Origin: Gnetum montanum
Taxonomy: Eukaryota > Streptophyta > Gnetopsida > Gnetales > Gnetaceae
Assembly (NCBI GenBank): GCA_015680685.1
Contig: MNCI01014175.1
Span: 763,914-827,913, forward strand
Reading direction: 5' to 3'
Length of the DNA: 64,000 nucleotides
Below are positions 44,700 through 57,603 of this stretch, one piece after another. The notes beneath the pieces are model-generated. The model was not told where the DNA came from and ran no database searches. It saw only the letters and a list, made by a program, of their open reading frames with translations. The stretch's first letter is position 1; every line of letters begins with the position of its first letter. The translations under genes and the position numbers were made by a program.

Positions 44700-45475
44700 G
44701 CTTATATGAACTACTCATGACTTTCATCACACATCATGAGGTGCTAGTAAAAATGTTGACCTCCATCCTCATTCATGATGATATCCTAGGTAACAAGGAA
44801 TCCATCCATATAATGATGGTTTGTCCCTCACCAATGGAAGGGAAGTTAACATTCTTAATGTTTCGCAATAGAAAAACTATAGTTAATCCCAAAAATGGTG
44901 AAGCAACTATAGCCCTTTTATTTAAAACCATATGCATAGGAAAATTTAAAATACATTAGGTGCATGTTGATGATGGAGCCACAACCAACATCATCTCATG
45001 CACCATCGTTGAATGCTTGGGCTTAACTAAGAAGGTACAACCTACAACCACAACAACTCTTAAGTCCTTCAATGGATCAAGAATTGTCGTCAAGGGGTCT
45101 ATCTCCTTGGATTTTGTAGCTAGGGAGTAATTCCCCATAACTACCAATTTCTTGGTGGTGGTGAAGACACCAGGATTTAACCTAATCCTTAGAAGACCTC
45201 GGTTGGTTTAATTACAAGCTATGCCCTCTCCCATCCATTAAGAGATTCATCTTCTTTATGTGGGAGGTGAAATGATCATTCATGATGATAATTTGTCTCC
45301 CTTAGCTATCAACAACATAGAAATAGAGTAGGGGTCCAAAGTGGAGCTTCAAGAAGAAGTTCCTAGCCATGAAGGGCAGCAACCAAAGAAAGACAATGAT
45401 TATAATGATAAGCAATGGGATGCATTATGTGATGAACTCCCTTTTAACATTGTAAGAAAAGGAGATGATTAATAT
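44700..45475 (+). pseudogene. Protease region of element G (broken)
   Basis: Plus strand: LYELLMTFITHHEVLVKM (44700 on), then VHVDDGATTNIISCTIVECL (44961-45020), and NLILRRPRLV-like sequence near 45180-45215 corresponding to NVILGRYWLAQL of C. D-D-G-A is retained in the active-site loop. Confidence 0.7.
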
Positions 45476-45785
45476 AAGCTTATGCAAAGTAGGCCTTACT
45501 CACTTTCTAATCTTGAAAAGATTAGGAAGAATCTACAAAAGGAAAGCTTGCCTTAACCTTCACATGCCCCTATGACTAGGTGCACATAGCCATGTAGTGG
45601 TACTTTTCTTTTGCAATATATCATATCTTTTTATGCATTTTTTATTTACTCTTTATGCATGTAGATTATGCATATTTCCTAAGTTTTTTGCATTTTTATT
45701 TATTTCTACAACCTCTCTTTATTTTTACTTATATTATAAACATCAAAAAATTCTTATAAATATACTTCTTTTTCACAACTGACCA

Positions 45786-45925
45786 GCTAAGACCTTAAAC
45801 TAGCATAACAGTTTGTTATGACTTTAAACTTGCATCCCTATTCACTATGATGTTAAAGTGGAATTACGGACCATCATAGTCTTAAGCTAGAAAAACAACA
45901 TAATTTACACCTACTATGGCCTAAA
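45786..45925 (-). repeat. Hairpin repeat array of element G
   Basis: Five units in reverse orientation to C, as expected for the flipped element. On the minus strand: AGTTTTAGGCC / ATAGTA / GGT near 45915, GAC / TATGATG / GTC near 45875, AGT ... ACT near 45815, and GGTC / TTAGCT / GGTC (wobble) near 45790. It sits between protease and the antisense gene, exactly as in B and C. Confidence 0.7.
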
Positions 45926-46199
45926 ACTAGCAAGAATTTTTCTTATTATACTCAAAAGTCAACATAGCCATTCTTAACTTTTACAAAATGATATATAGCC
46001 TAAAATGATAACCAAATATTCAAATTTAAAGTTAAAGTATCCATATCCATACATAGCCATGGCCATGTTATGTGGAAAAAATGTCAATGAATAATAATCA
46101 TCTACAACATAGTCTTGTCTAATCATAGCCATCAACATGAAACTAAAATTCAAATAGCCAAGAAACAAAACTAATGAAGGCTACTAAGTGGTTTCTAGA

Positions 46200-49100
46200 G
46201 GAGGAAGCGGTAGGTCATTCCCACCTCACCATTGGAGCTACCAATGTCTCCTGAGGCCTAAAATGCAACAAAATATTGCTAGTTAGCAACCCATAGCCAA
46301 AACCATTACCATAAATAAAAAAAAATAATATGTCTAACCTATGGTGATTCTAGCTCCATGATTTCCAAGGGTAGAAGTGGAAGGCCTTCCTCCAAATGAT
46401 GGAGGATCTGGTCCTCTATCATGTTGATGTAGTCAACATTTCCAAGATCAACACTAGAGAGAATGCCAATCCTATCTATAGCAATCCAAGTTGGAGGCTC
46501 CTGCGTAGTAGTAGCCATAGAGGTCTCACCTACAACAATGGTAATCTGAGTAGTAGGAGATTGCTACATAGTGAGAGTACTTTCAAAAATTTGATAAGCA
46601 CTCTCCCCCTAGATCCCCTGGATGAAAACCTATCTCTTAAACTATTTAATTTACTTGTACTATCACTTGTGAGCCTTTTGTTTCTTGCTCCACTCTAAGG
46701 CCTAAGAATAGTGATCTTTGTAGTCCTCAAAATTTTGGAAGATTATATCTCTCTACATACATTGTTCTATGATCTCTTGTAGGACCACTACTTTGTCTTG
46801 AATGACATGCCAATAATGAGTCCACATCATCTCCTTAGTTTGTAATTTGCCTAAGTTAGTCACTTGGGCTTCTGCAAAGATCTTATAGTCTTAGATATCT
46901 AATTGTTTTGTCCTACTATTTAGTCTTTTCCCTTAAGGTCACAACTTCCTTCCATAGGGATTTGTTGGACCTCTCTAGCTCCCATGAAGTTTTTATGCAT
47001 GAAATTGCTAGATCAACAGCAATCTCATAGAACTTCAAGGGTATACTAAATGCATCAGAGAAAAGCTTAGGTAAGGATTTCATCTCCATGTCTTTGCTAG
47101 GATATCACTCCACAAAAGGCACTACATAAGCATAAAATATAACAAAAAATATAATGCACAACCTAAGATAGCCATAATGCAGGAATAGCCTACAACTGAA
47201 GCACAAAACAAAATCCTTACCTATCTCTAGTGCAACCTGATGTAATCGATAAATGATGTCCTTAGCCATCCCACACATGAACTCCACTTTGTTTAGAGTC
47301 TTCATCCATGGTTTCACATGAAACTTAGGGATGGGAGGTTGCATTGGTGGCTCAAAAAATACTGTAATCATGAAAATGATTAAAAGGTTATGATGAAAAC
47401 CAATGATAAATAATGAAATATAAAAAAATATTAAGACATGGGCATACCTGGCCCCTCTTCCTTATCTCCCTCTTCTAGGATGATGATGGAAGAGATACTT
47501 GGTAGCACCTCACCAAACAAGGTGTCTAGATCACTTATACCTACATTGGTAAATTGTTCAATCATAGGTTACTTTAGGAATGCCTCTTTTGTAGGCCTTT
47601 GTTCTACCTCCACAGCACCTTGGGCTGCCATAGGTTGACATTTGTCTACAACCATATCACATAGAAAATGGGTAAACACATGAAACCATAAATTAGTCAT
47701 GAACTTTAAAACATGAAATAGCCAAATTTAAATGAATCATACTTGCAACATCTTATTGTGATGGCCTAATCTTAAACTTAAACTTCTTTAGGGTACGTTG
47801 GTCTAATGCTAGAAGTGCCTCTTCCATAGGCCTCTTGATTTTCTCCCTAGCCATTTCTTCGACCTCCATACGCCATCATCTGGCATCCTAGACACTAGCA
47901 GGAAAAGTGAGAGGTTCATCAACATTAGTGTTGTTAGGAGACTTGCATTACCTAACATCAAGATTCTTAGTGGTGATGGATAACATATTATCCATCCCCT
48001 CTAGTGGTTTTTGGGCATGCATCATTGGTTAAATGTGCTTTATCCAAGGCCTAGAAAGTTGGGTTGGGTCTTCAAAAATCCACTATCCATTCCTATACAC
48101 CACTAGAAAATCTGTAAACCTCTTCAAATAACCTATAAAAAATGAAAAGTGCACATGGATTAACATAGAGGCATCAACATAGTGTCTAAAGATCTCCTCT
48201 TGAAGCTTGGTAGCCAAAGCAACTGCCTAGTCAAATTTGGTAGCCTCCATTAAGACCTTCTTAAAGGTCCACCCCTATACCAAGCCAATTACCTTCTTTT
48301 GTGATAATAGTTTGGGAAACACATGAGACATAAATACAAGATATTATTCCTTTACATTAGGATTCATGAAGCTATCCATCAAAATTCCAGAGTGGCCCAT
48401 GTTGGCACCAAGCCACTCTAGAACTTTGTCATGATGGCCCATTTTCCTTACTATGCTAGTAGGAACCTTTGCCTTGTTAGTAGGGACACCAAAAAATTTA
48501 TGAAAGAGGCCTACACAAATTTCCATGGTTACCTTCACATCCTAGATGATGGTGCTAAAACAAGAAACCTTATCATCGATGGAGTCAATTACATGCAAAA
48601 TCTCCATAGCAAGGATGGAGTCAATGACATGCAAAATCTCCATAGCAAGGATGGAAGGGATAGGTGCCATAAATACATCAAGAAAACCTACATAGTGGAT
48701 GTTTGCTTGAAAAATCCTATGTGGCTATTCCCTTTAGCCACTTCTATGCTAATGTCACCTCATCAAAATTATGATGAGGGTATCCTCATGATGTGAACCT
48801 AAAAGTGGGATATTAACATCAACCAAGGTGGAAGGTCCTACAACGTAAGAACAAAAGTTTAGCATCAACATAAGCAAATCTAACAACTAGATAAAGCAAT
48901 AGAACACTTAACATTATAGCCATGAAACATTAGAAGCTATAGGCTTTACATGTATCTTTCCTTTCCTTCTTCAGTATCATTTGAATTGAGGTCCTAGCTA
49001 CAAGGGTCTAATCCATGCTATTGGTGTTTGCCCACTAGCTATGCATCATCCTATCATCCTTACACTTCTTGTATACAAGGTTGAATCTTGAGGCATATGC

Positions 49101-49750
49101 ATCAAAGTCCCCTCTTAACTATTGATACACAATAGTTCTAATTTGAGGACTCTTGATAAATTTGTCCAAAGAACTTTGTGCCACTACCAAGATTTGATCA
49201 TTGATGATGAATCCTTAATCATTAACCTTGTACCTACAAGAAGTTTGTAAAACTAATGAAGTTAGGAAAGGTAGTTAAGCCAAAAAAATAAAAGCATTAC
49301 AATAAGCATGATCACCATTGTAGATGATACATGGTTCTAGGAGGGTTCTAGAATAATGTGTGGGCTCTATGTGCCACCATTAAAGTATTATCAACATTAT
49401 ACTAACTATACTCTATATTATCTAGATCTCTATAAGGTATCATGGGCTTATGATGTCTATTGGTCCCCTTGCTATCTTAGGAGGTGGCTTGTCAATAATG
49501 AATTTGACAATTAGGCTAGATTCCTAAGACAAAAGGGTCTCCACTACAACCTTAGTTACATCCATAGACAAGTGTGACCATAGCATCACACTAATGTTCT
49601 TAAGGAGATGGCCAAGGAATTCTGTTGCCCCAGGCTAGAATCACAACAATAACTTTCCAAAATGCATGTCATGTGGTAGGGTGTTGGTCTTGGGATGATC
49701 AATGTAGCACAAGATACCCATCAACTTCACGATGATGAGGATAGGCCACA
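46200..49750 (-). pseudogene. Antisense multi-exon gene of element G (diverged copy)
   Basis: Minus strand, homologous to C 23843-27802. TLF-stop-NPPRTMYH (about 49350) matches TYF-stop-NPPCTMHY; GFIINDQILVVAQSSLDKFI (about 49210) matches FFINDSGLLGNNDTLSLTKR; LFHKFFGVPTNKAKVP (48510-48460) and VLEWLGANMG (about 48420) match LFTDLFGVPYDGFPIE and IEEWLGVKKE; VEFMCGMAKDIIYRLHQ (47285-47235) matches LTFMEGVIQDMIGHLE; SWELERSNKSLWKEVV (about 46970) matches LWECQSMKENLWKRLQ. Donors GTAAAG (about 48950), GTATGC (about 47452) and GTAAGG (about 47225) match C introns where I compared them. Numerous stops; function unknown. Confidence 0.6.
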
Positions 49751-50112
49751 AAAAGACCCTACATGAAATAAAGCAAAAAAATTTTGACTAATTGGAATTA
49801 CTTAGCAAATTTGAAAAAAAAAATATAGTTAGAGGTGAAATTAGACTCTATAAAAATATATAAGATGTTTATTTAAATTACCTTAAGCATTATTGCAACC
49901 TTACATAACCATACTTTATGACTAGTTGGAATTTCTTAACAAATTTAGAAAAAACATCCTAAGTTACAAGTGAAATTAGTCTCTATACAAAGATATTTGG
50001 TATTTATCTAAATTAGCTTAATAAATTACATAAAAGAATTATTACCATAACCAAAATATCACAACCAAAGCATTATAACTAGAATTAAACCTTGGTCTAA
50101 GTTATGCATAAG

Positions 50113-50958
50113 TGATGAGCGGTGAGGTACCCCTATGCTCAACCATATGAATACGAGCATTTCATGCATAATCCGATTGAATTCCAAGGACTAAGTTCTT
50201 ATGAGCCCTTGTGGAACAAGGATGGGTTGGTTAATTATTTTCTTCTCAAACTTACTTGTATGTCATTATTGTATGGTTAAGTAAGCTTGAGGCATATGAT
50301 TTTTATAGCTTTTATGTTTTTATGTCTTGCTGCTAATAAGGGAGGAGAGAGAGAGATAACTAAGTGACTAATTTAACTTAACTACTGATTAACTAGGCTT
50401 TAACTAATCCTAACACCAGTATCCATTCTCACTTATCAAACACATCTTGAACCAGTGCAACACTATTGGGATTAGCAAACGCTAATTGTTACTAGGTTAC
50501 CAAGTGTTACACGCATGCTCAAAGTGATCGTACTATGTGTGCTAATAATAGAAATGTAAAGTTCATAAAATAAAATAAAATAAATGTAGAAGAAAAAAAA
50601 TAAAAGAAATGATTAAGAAAACAAATCGCAGGTCCTGCAAGGATGAATCCAAGAGCTCGTCTTTATTGTGATACACAAGGTGTGCTTAGGTACAAAATGC
50701 TCAAATAAAGATCCATCCATACTTAGACCTCTTACTGCGGGCACTTGGAAAATACTCTAACTTAACTCCTAAAAGACTTCTCTAAGATTTCCCTTAAAAG
50801 ACTTCCTTCGAAGACTCCCTCTACCAAAGTGTGTGCCTAGGCACTATATTTATGGGCTTGGGAGAAACTACTCTAATAATTAGAAAAAATGCCTCTGATT
50901 TTAGAGAAACTACCACTCTAATTATTAGAATATGCCACTAGAGTAACTGCTCTAATCA
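50113..50958 (-). repeat. 3' LTR of element F
   Basis: TGATGAGCGGTGAGG...TCTAATCA, colinear with 57604-58441. TATTTATGGGC near 50848 is a leftward TATA candidate. The inner flank TACCCCCATGAC gives the minus-strand purine tract GTCATGGGGGTA. Confidence 0.85.
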
Positions 50959-52789
50959 TACCCCCATGACTGAATGAAAACTCATCCTCGAGTTCCTTAC
51001 AAAATATTGGGAAGTTATGGGATTATTGACTAATTGACAAATGACAATGAAATTGGATGATAGAGTTAATATGCCCAGTGAATGGATCAATAAGGATATT
51101 ACAACATTAGTTTTCATGACCATTGTGGTGAACACTCATACATGAATGACATCCAAGCCTTTATTTGGTAGCTTGTAGAGAAAGAGAGAGAGAAAATGAA
51201 GCATGTTGCTACCAATGCTAAGATTGTGCCTTGCATTGTTTATCAATAGCCAAGCAACTAGACTTGCTCCTTTGGTAAATGCTCTAGTTCTAGTCCATCC
51301 TCAGGGCTTCCTCTAGCCTAGTCCATTATTTGTATGATTGCCATCTACACACACAACACAATCACAAATGAGCAAGTATAGATAAACCATAATGTATTTG
51401 ATACCTTTCCTCAATATGAAGCACATTGGCTAAGTTGTGGTTATGGTAGAAACTAGTTCAGAGATTTATCATAGGTGACTACCCAAGGTGTAGGAGTTAA
51501 GAAAATAGTAAAATGGAGAAAATTAAAAAATTTGTACCAAGGCCCCCATGACTAAGAGTGAACCTTTAGTAGCTATAAGATGGAATAATATGAGGAACAA
51601 GAAAGATGGGAAAATTATCAATGATAATGATAATAAAATGGATGTCATGGATGGGGATGAAAGAAGAAATGATTGATTGTAGGAAATGTTTAAAAAAAAG
51701 AAGTTAACAATTGCATCAAAAATAAATGCTAGTGGGTCCTCCCCAAAGCAAGCTCATGCCCTTTATGCCCTAACAAACCACAAACCAAAGAGTCCGTAGG
51801 CTCTAGGAATGTTATTTTGAAGTAAGAGTTAAAAACTTATAGGAATTCGACAATGAAAAACAATGCATCAACCTAGAACAAACTAATGATAAAATTGGCA
51901 ATGAGGTGAAAAATCGGAAGAAAGATGAAGAGGAGACAATGGAATGGAATCCCAAGAACAAGGTTGCATAAAGCCCCTTGTGTATTTTATGGTTAATGTG
52001 ACTAAGTAGAACTCATCCCAAATCTAGACTTAAACAAACCACATCCAGTGACCTTGCATCAACACACTTAACCAATCCATCCACTTGAAGTAGCAAGAAT
52101 TCTTCTGCAAAGAGTCACCACCATTCCAAGGAGAGTGAGATGGAGAAGCAGGAAGCGAGAAAGGGCCTTAGTTAGAGGAAACCTTCAGGCATGGGTAACA
52201 TGTCTTTCTAGTTTCATAACTAGTGCTTGTAGCACATATTGCTTTATTATGTCTAAGGGGTATGCTTTTAATTCTCACTTTTTCTTTGCATGAGAACCAC
52301 ACCATGCAAAGACTTATTTTTATTCACTTGACTTCCTAATTTTTGAACAATGTCAAAATGGTGGAAAACCCAAGAAAATGCATCCAAGCACCCAAGAGAA
52401 TGGCCAGCACAAATGCATCAAATCCCGTTAAAGTCACACCCTTTTCATCCTTTGAGTCTTTCCTTGGTTTGAAAAATACATAGCCACGAATTCATTACCA
52501 AGTTTACTTAGAAAAAGAGGGATTGTATAGTTTTAAGCCAAAGGAGACCATAGACTTGTATGGATGAGTAGACGATGTGGCCTCATTGACTATTTTACCA
52601 AAAGAACCATACCTTAATATCAGCATCATAATTCAAAGGTAAAAACCAAACATTAGCAATCAATATGATATAATTCAATCCACCATCATGAGAACTTATT
52701 AGATGATGAATAAAAGTAAATCAAGCAAACAAAGAAATAGTAAAAACATGAATGATGGTTTAAAACAAAAATAAGAAAAGTTGAAAAAA
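50959..52789 (-). other. 3' untranslated region of element F
   Basis: No ORF above 60 codons and no pol motif. The first bases next to the LTR form the purine tract. The rest is A-rich, gene-poor sequence, which long 3' regions of Athila elements often are. Nothing else is seen. Confidence 0.45.
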
Positions 52790-53900
52790 TGTGTAAGGAG
52801 GAGATCTAAAATAGTGAGCAAGGTTGTCCACCAATAGAGGTAGCATGTGTGCTAGCTATCATAAGCTCATGGAAAGGTTTGGTTTATTGTACATTAATCA
52901 ACAGTTTCTTATCTGGGCTCTCAGGTTTGTATATTGTCATGGCCCCTAAAGAAAAAGTTGCATAAATAATATAAGGTCCTTCCCATAGTGTTTGAAATTT
53001 AGTACATTGTGGCACATGTGTGAGATTCTAGTAGAGAACCTTATCTCTCGGTTAATATTTAAATTTCCTAATCCTTAGGTCATGAAGTTGTTTATTGAAT
53101 GCCTTGCGCAACTCGTTAGATGACAAGGTAGTAAATCAGTTTTCATCTAGCAAGTTAAGGGCTACTAACCATTGTTTCTGTGCTAGATCAAGATTAAGGT
53201 TGAGTTCATAGGCCATGGATAGTGTACAGAGGTCGCCAATATGTCCAAGGAATGACCAAATATCTTTGACAATTTCTAGTTGAAGGATGATTCCTTGGAT
53301 AACTTTGATTTTCATGGGGTCTACCTCTATCCATGTGCATGAGATTTTGTGCCCTGGTACTATGCCTTCTTGGACCATTAAATGACTTTTCTACCATTTG
53401 AGCCTCAAATTGGTTTCTACACATCTTTTTAACACTTGCTCCAATTGGTCCAAGGCTTGATCAATGTTTGATCCATAAGTGGAGAAGTTGTCCATAAAGA
53501 CCTCCACACCATTTCCTATCTGCTATTGGAAGATGCTTAAAACTAGTTGTTGAAATGTTGTAGGGGCATTGCACAAGCCAAACAACATCTATTTGTACGC
53601 AAATGTTCCCCAAGGATTGGTGAACGTAGTCTTGGCTTGGTCTTTGGGGGCTATTTGTATTTGATTATATCCACTATATCCATCTAGAAAACTATAGTAG
53701 TGATGCCCTACAATGGTGTCTAAGACTTGGTCAAAAAATGGCAATGGAAAGTGATCTTTGAAATTTTCCATATTCAGTAGCTTAAAATCTATGCACATCC
53801 TCCATTTGCCTCCCTTTTTAGGCACAATAACTAAGGGGATAACCCATTTACTATGAGTAATGGATTATATGAACCTAACCTTGAGAAGCTGTTTGATTTC
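52790..53900 (-). pseudogene. RT joined to integrase C-terminus (element F, internal deletion)
   Basis: Minus strand. RT: KGGKWRMCIDFKLLNMENFK, DHFPLPFFDQVLDTIVGHHY, FLDGYSGYNQIQI, TNPWGTFAYK (53820-53590), then the region covering YxDD near 53490-53465 is degraded (frame lost). The thumb MVQEGIVPGHKISCTWIEVD ... IWSFLGHIGDL ends near 53225. Immediately after come LAQKQWLVALNLLDEN, PRDKVLY and FQTLWEGPYIIYATFSLGAM (about 53180-52920), which are integrase C-terminal sequence. So the connection, RNase H and integrase catalytic core have been deleted, leaving a direct junction. Confidence 0.75.
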
Positions 53901-54699
53901 TTCCTTGGCTACTTGCTTAAGCTTTGGGTTCAAATGCCTTTGTAGTTGTCTTCAAGGCTTCATGGAGGGGTTAGTGTAAATCCTATGTTGGCATATCCTA
54001 GGATTTATTCGGGTTAATTCAATATATGACCAAGAAAAAGCTTTTGACCATCTATTGATTACCTTCAACAGTTATTATTTCTATTTAAGAGCAAGCTTAG
54101 CATTGAAAATTACCAATTTTCCTTTTTTAAGGAACATGTATTCCATACTAGTGGGTGATGGTTTTAGCTTGAGGGGCTCCTATTTAAATTTCTTAGGGAT
54201 TTCCAACTTCCCCTAGTTGACATTTTCAAGGTTAAGACTTGGAATTTGGTAGTGGACTTGCTCTAATGCATCTATTCTATCGATGTAAATGCAAGTCAAA
54301 CCCTCAGTTGGTTTCATGCATATGAGTGAACTGCTTTCTTGATCAGCTATCAACCATTGGATGTCTTCCTATTGTGTGGCTCCTAGATATAGGCATCTTT
54401 GTATGTTAATCACTTGTGCACACTGATTGCATGTAGGAAATGTTAAACTTTGCACAAATCATTACCTCTACGTGCAATTACACCTTGTGTCACTGTATGT
54501 GATGCACAGAACTTTCTTCTTCTCGATCTTTCCAAATGTTTTATCCTTTGATATTTCTAGGGAGATATTTTGGATTCCTAGGTGTGTGTTGATACTACTT
54601 AGCCATTCTCTTCCCATTTGATTGGGAATTCCCCCTACCATTATTTACCTAAATCACTAGGAAGTCAGCTGGGTATGACCATCCACAAATAGTGGTAAT

Positions 54700-55060
54700 A
54701 ATGTCTTCAACTAGTTCCAATGGGATAGTAATGGACTGGTCAGCCAACTCTAGATGGATGTTGCTCTTTTTTAATGGAGGTAGATTCTAGGCCTTGTACA
54801 TTTCTTGAGAAATTAAGTTGACATCAGAACTTGAATCTAAAAGAGCCTTGCATGGCACATTTCCAACGATTTTTAAGCATATCAAAGGATTCCAAGGAAG
54901 GTATCCATCTTTGATCCAACTGATGATGGCATGTGTTAGCATGACTGTATGCATTGAGTGCAGTGGTTGAGTTGAAGTGGGCTCCAAAGTTTTGACTGAT
55001 ACTAAGGCATCTAAGGAATCATCCACTTGTGATTGCAAGGGCTTGGTTGGACTATTGGTT
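54700..55060 (-). pseudogene. Aspartic protease of element F
   Basis: Minus strand ORF 55038-54787: VKTLEPTSTQPLHS then CKALLDSSSDVNLISQEMYK near 54850-54790. The active-site loop should read D-S-G-S; here Gly is replaced by Ser, so the enzyme would be inactive. Sits between gag and RT as in Athila elements. Confidence 0.65.
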
Positions 55061-55299
55061 CTAAAGAAAGGTCTTTTTTTTTCATGTGGTTATTGGAACC
55101 AATAGTAGGTTGAGAGTTAACAACCCTCATGGTGTTATCTTGCTACGACTGGGTAGGGATTTGACCCTGCATAGCTAGAGTAGGTTGTAGTAGGGCTATT
55201 GGTGGAAGAGTTGCAATTGGATGAGAAGGATGATATGCTTGTAGAATATTTCCCCTAGAAGGGGGAATCCCATAATACTTGTGGGCTTGGTTGTGAGGT

Positions 55300-57467
55300 T
55301 GAGGAATGATATGACTAGTAGAGTCATGTACTATTGCCAGGTAATATCCATATGGGTCAGGTTGCTAGTAAGGATACTATTTCCTTGGTGGTGGCATTCC
55401 CCATGATTGTGAGTGTTGCTGCTATTGATATTGCTCAATTAGTTATGGTGGAGTTCCACTTAGATAATACGTTAAGGGTATGTGGAACTATCTTGGGTTA
55501 CCTTGAGGGTAATGTAACCTTTGCGGTGTTTGCCTTTTGTTCAATCGTGGGATGAGTGCATGCACCCTAGACTCCTGCAGATGTGAGATTATAGGGAAAC
55601 ATCCCATAGGATGGTCATATTGACATATCTCACATCCACTATCATTGTCTATTTCTGAATCCACAACCTCTTCAATGATGGCAACTTTTCCCTTACCCTT
55701 GCTACATGCATGTTCAACCTCTTTCCTTTTTCTTTTCTCACTACCTTGCTCTCTAGACTCCTCTACTATTTTAAGAATAGTTTGGAATCTATTTTCTAGG
55801 GAATCCCACATTTGGTCTACCTTTTCCAAAATTTCTAATGTCATCTTTTGGATAAGCAAAGTTTTCCTATTCAGCATCTCTTCAAGTGGTGACTCTTCTT
55901 CCTCCTCACAAAATCTTACTCCTCTCTTTTGGAGGGAAGGATCTTGGTTATACTCTTCCACACTTTCTCTCTTCTATAGATCACCTTCTTCCTTAGCAAC
56001 TTGCTCCAATAGTCTTTGAATTTGATGCGACCTAATATCGAATAGTCTCCCTTGGGCATAAGCCCCAAGGGTTCTTCTCATTTCATGCCTAAACCCATCC
56101 ACAAGATGGCGTAGTTGATCCCTTTGTGAATAACCATGGCCAAGAAAATGATGTAACCGTGCATAATATCAGCCCATGGAAACATCCAAGGGTTCATGTC
56201 CTACATGTTTCTAGCCTTGGATTTGCCTTTGCAAGTTAGACACTTGGAAGTACATTTGGTACTTGTCATTAAATAGTTCTAACATAGTACTTCACCTATG
56301 AATGGATTCCAATTCTAAAGACTGATACCAACTTTCCGCTTCTTTAACTAGTGTACATGGAAACAGCTTAATTTTTTTCCATTTGTTCTCTATATTTTGT
56401 AAGGCACATGCATCATGGAATGCTTGTAAGTGATTTTGAGGATCAGCATTGTATCCCCCTTTAAATCGTGGGATATTGTTCATATCTAATTTCTTGATCC
56501 TACTATCTTTCTAGTGCCTTGTTGGAATTCTGACAACCTCAGTTATGTCCAACATATGTTGAGTAGTGAGTAGGGGTTCATCATGATCATCTCGTCCATG
56601 GCATCTATTATGCCTACATTGTTCCCTACTCTCCCTTCTTCTATGTCATGACTCTCTAGAGTGCCCTCGTCCCCTTTCCTAGATGTTTCATCTATGACTT
56701 TCACTTTGCCTACCTTTATCCCCATGGTATTTTTCTTTATGGACACATATGATTATTTAAGGAGAGGGTGCAGGAGATGATGAAGGTGAAGAAGAAGGAG
56801 AACTGTCACCATGATGGTGTCTTCTACCTTCTCTTCTGTAGTCTTGGCCCTGATCATGATTGCGATTAGAATGTCCACCTTTATCATGAGTTTGTGTCCC
56901 TTTTTTAGATCCTTTTTGCCCATGGGTATTAGAACCTAGGTTATCAATAGTGGAATGAACATCTTGATACATGACCCCTTGGACAAAGTCAAGGGGAGGA
57001 ACATTGTTATGTGGCCGATTGCCTGAGGTAGGCTCACCACCCTCATTTTTGCTTAAGACATGTGGGGCATCCTATGACCACTTACCCTTCAAAAGCTTAT
57101 GATGTCTCTCCTGTTATAAGTCCCTTTCACATCATGCCTCTGTGGGATGGTATTCTCTTGAGTCATGATCTTGCACAACATATTTTATGTGTAAGTGTGG
57201 CATGCTAATTCATGTGAGAGCACGAAGAAGCATGCTCGGGACTAAACGATCAATAGGTAATATTATGTTACCTTCTAAGTCTTGCCAACATAGTTTTTCA
57301 TCTTGATGGAGGATAAAAGTGAAGTCTGGTATATACTCATCAGGATGAATATATACCACTCAAACTTGTTGAGGGACTAGCGGATCAATGTCATGTGTAT
57401 TATGCCACTGATTGTTTCATGTTTCAAACCTAGGCCATGAGACACTTTCATACAAATAAGAAGACAT
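55300..57467 (-). pseudogene. gag of element F (broken)
   Basis: ATG at 57467-57465 (MSSYLYESVSWPRFET). Gln/His/Arg-rich stretches at 56972-56543. The retrotransposon gag core near 56483-56292 is IPRFKGGYNADPQNHLQAFH ... KLFPCTLVKEAESWYQSL. Then an acidic/helical region 55961-55700 and a knuckle-like CEICQYDHPMGC (55610-55575). Typical Athila/Tat gag order. Stops at several points. Confidence 0.7.
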
Positions 57468-57584
57468 GATTGTCTATTCAGTGTGTAATGTATTCTTATT
57501 TATTATTTTCTCAATCAACTTAACGATTTTTTCTAATGATGTGAATGATTTCCTATGTTCTAGTTAGTGTACAAACAACTATGT

Positions 57585-57603
57585 TCCTCAGCAATGGCGC
57601 CAA
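57585..57603 (-). promoter_or_regulatory. Primer-binding site of element F
   Basis: Minus strand TTGGCGCCATTGCTGAGG directly inside the LTR. Close to the TGGCGCCGTTGCCGGGG site typical of Athila-type elements (tRNA-Asp-like), and distinct from the A/B/C site. Confidence 0.7.

Larger units (their letters stand above)
41700..50112 (+). mobile_element. Element G: plus-strand relative of C (gag, protease, antisense gene)
   Basis: Same order as C but on the plus strand: gag N-terminus (41930), capsid domain (about 43020-43400), zinc-knuckle (43870), protease (44960), GGCC/GGTC hairpin units (45786-45925), antisense gene (minus, 46200-49750). No LTR is seen at its left; H pol abuts near 41600-41700 head to head. 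On the right it is cut by element F at 50113 and continues for about 98 bp at 58442-58539 before element D. Confidence 0.7.

Noticed and set aside
45974-46168. 64-codon minus ORF as a separate gene
   Set aside because: Probably the AT-rich 3' end of the antisense-gene region in G; no match to C's terminal exon could be shown.
55645-56019. 124-codon Ser/Phe-rich plus-strand ORF
   Set aside because: Shadow of the acidic, helical part of F gag on the minus strand.
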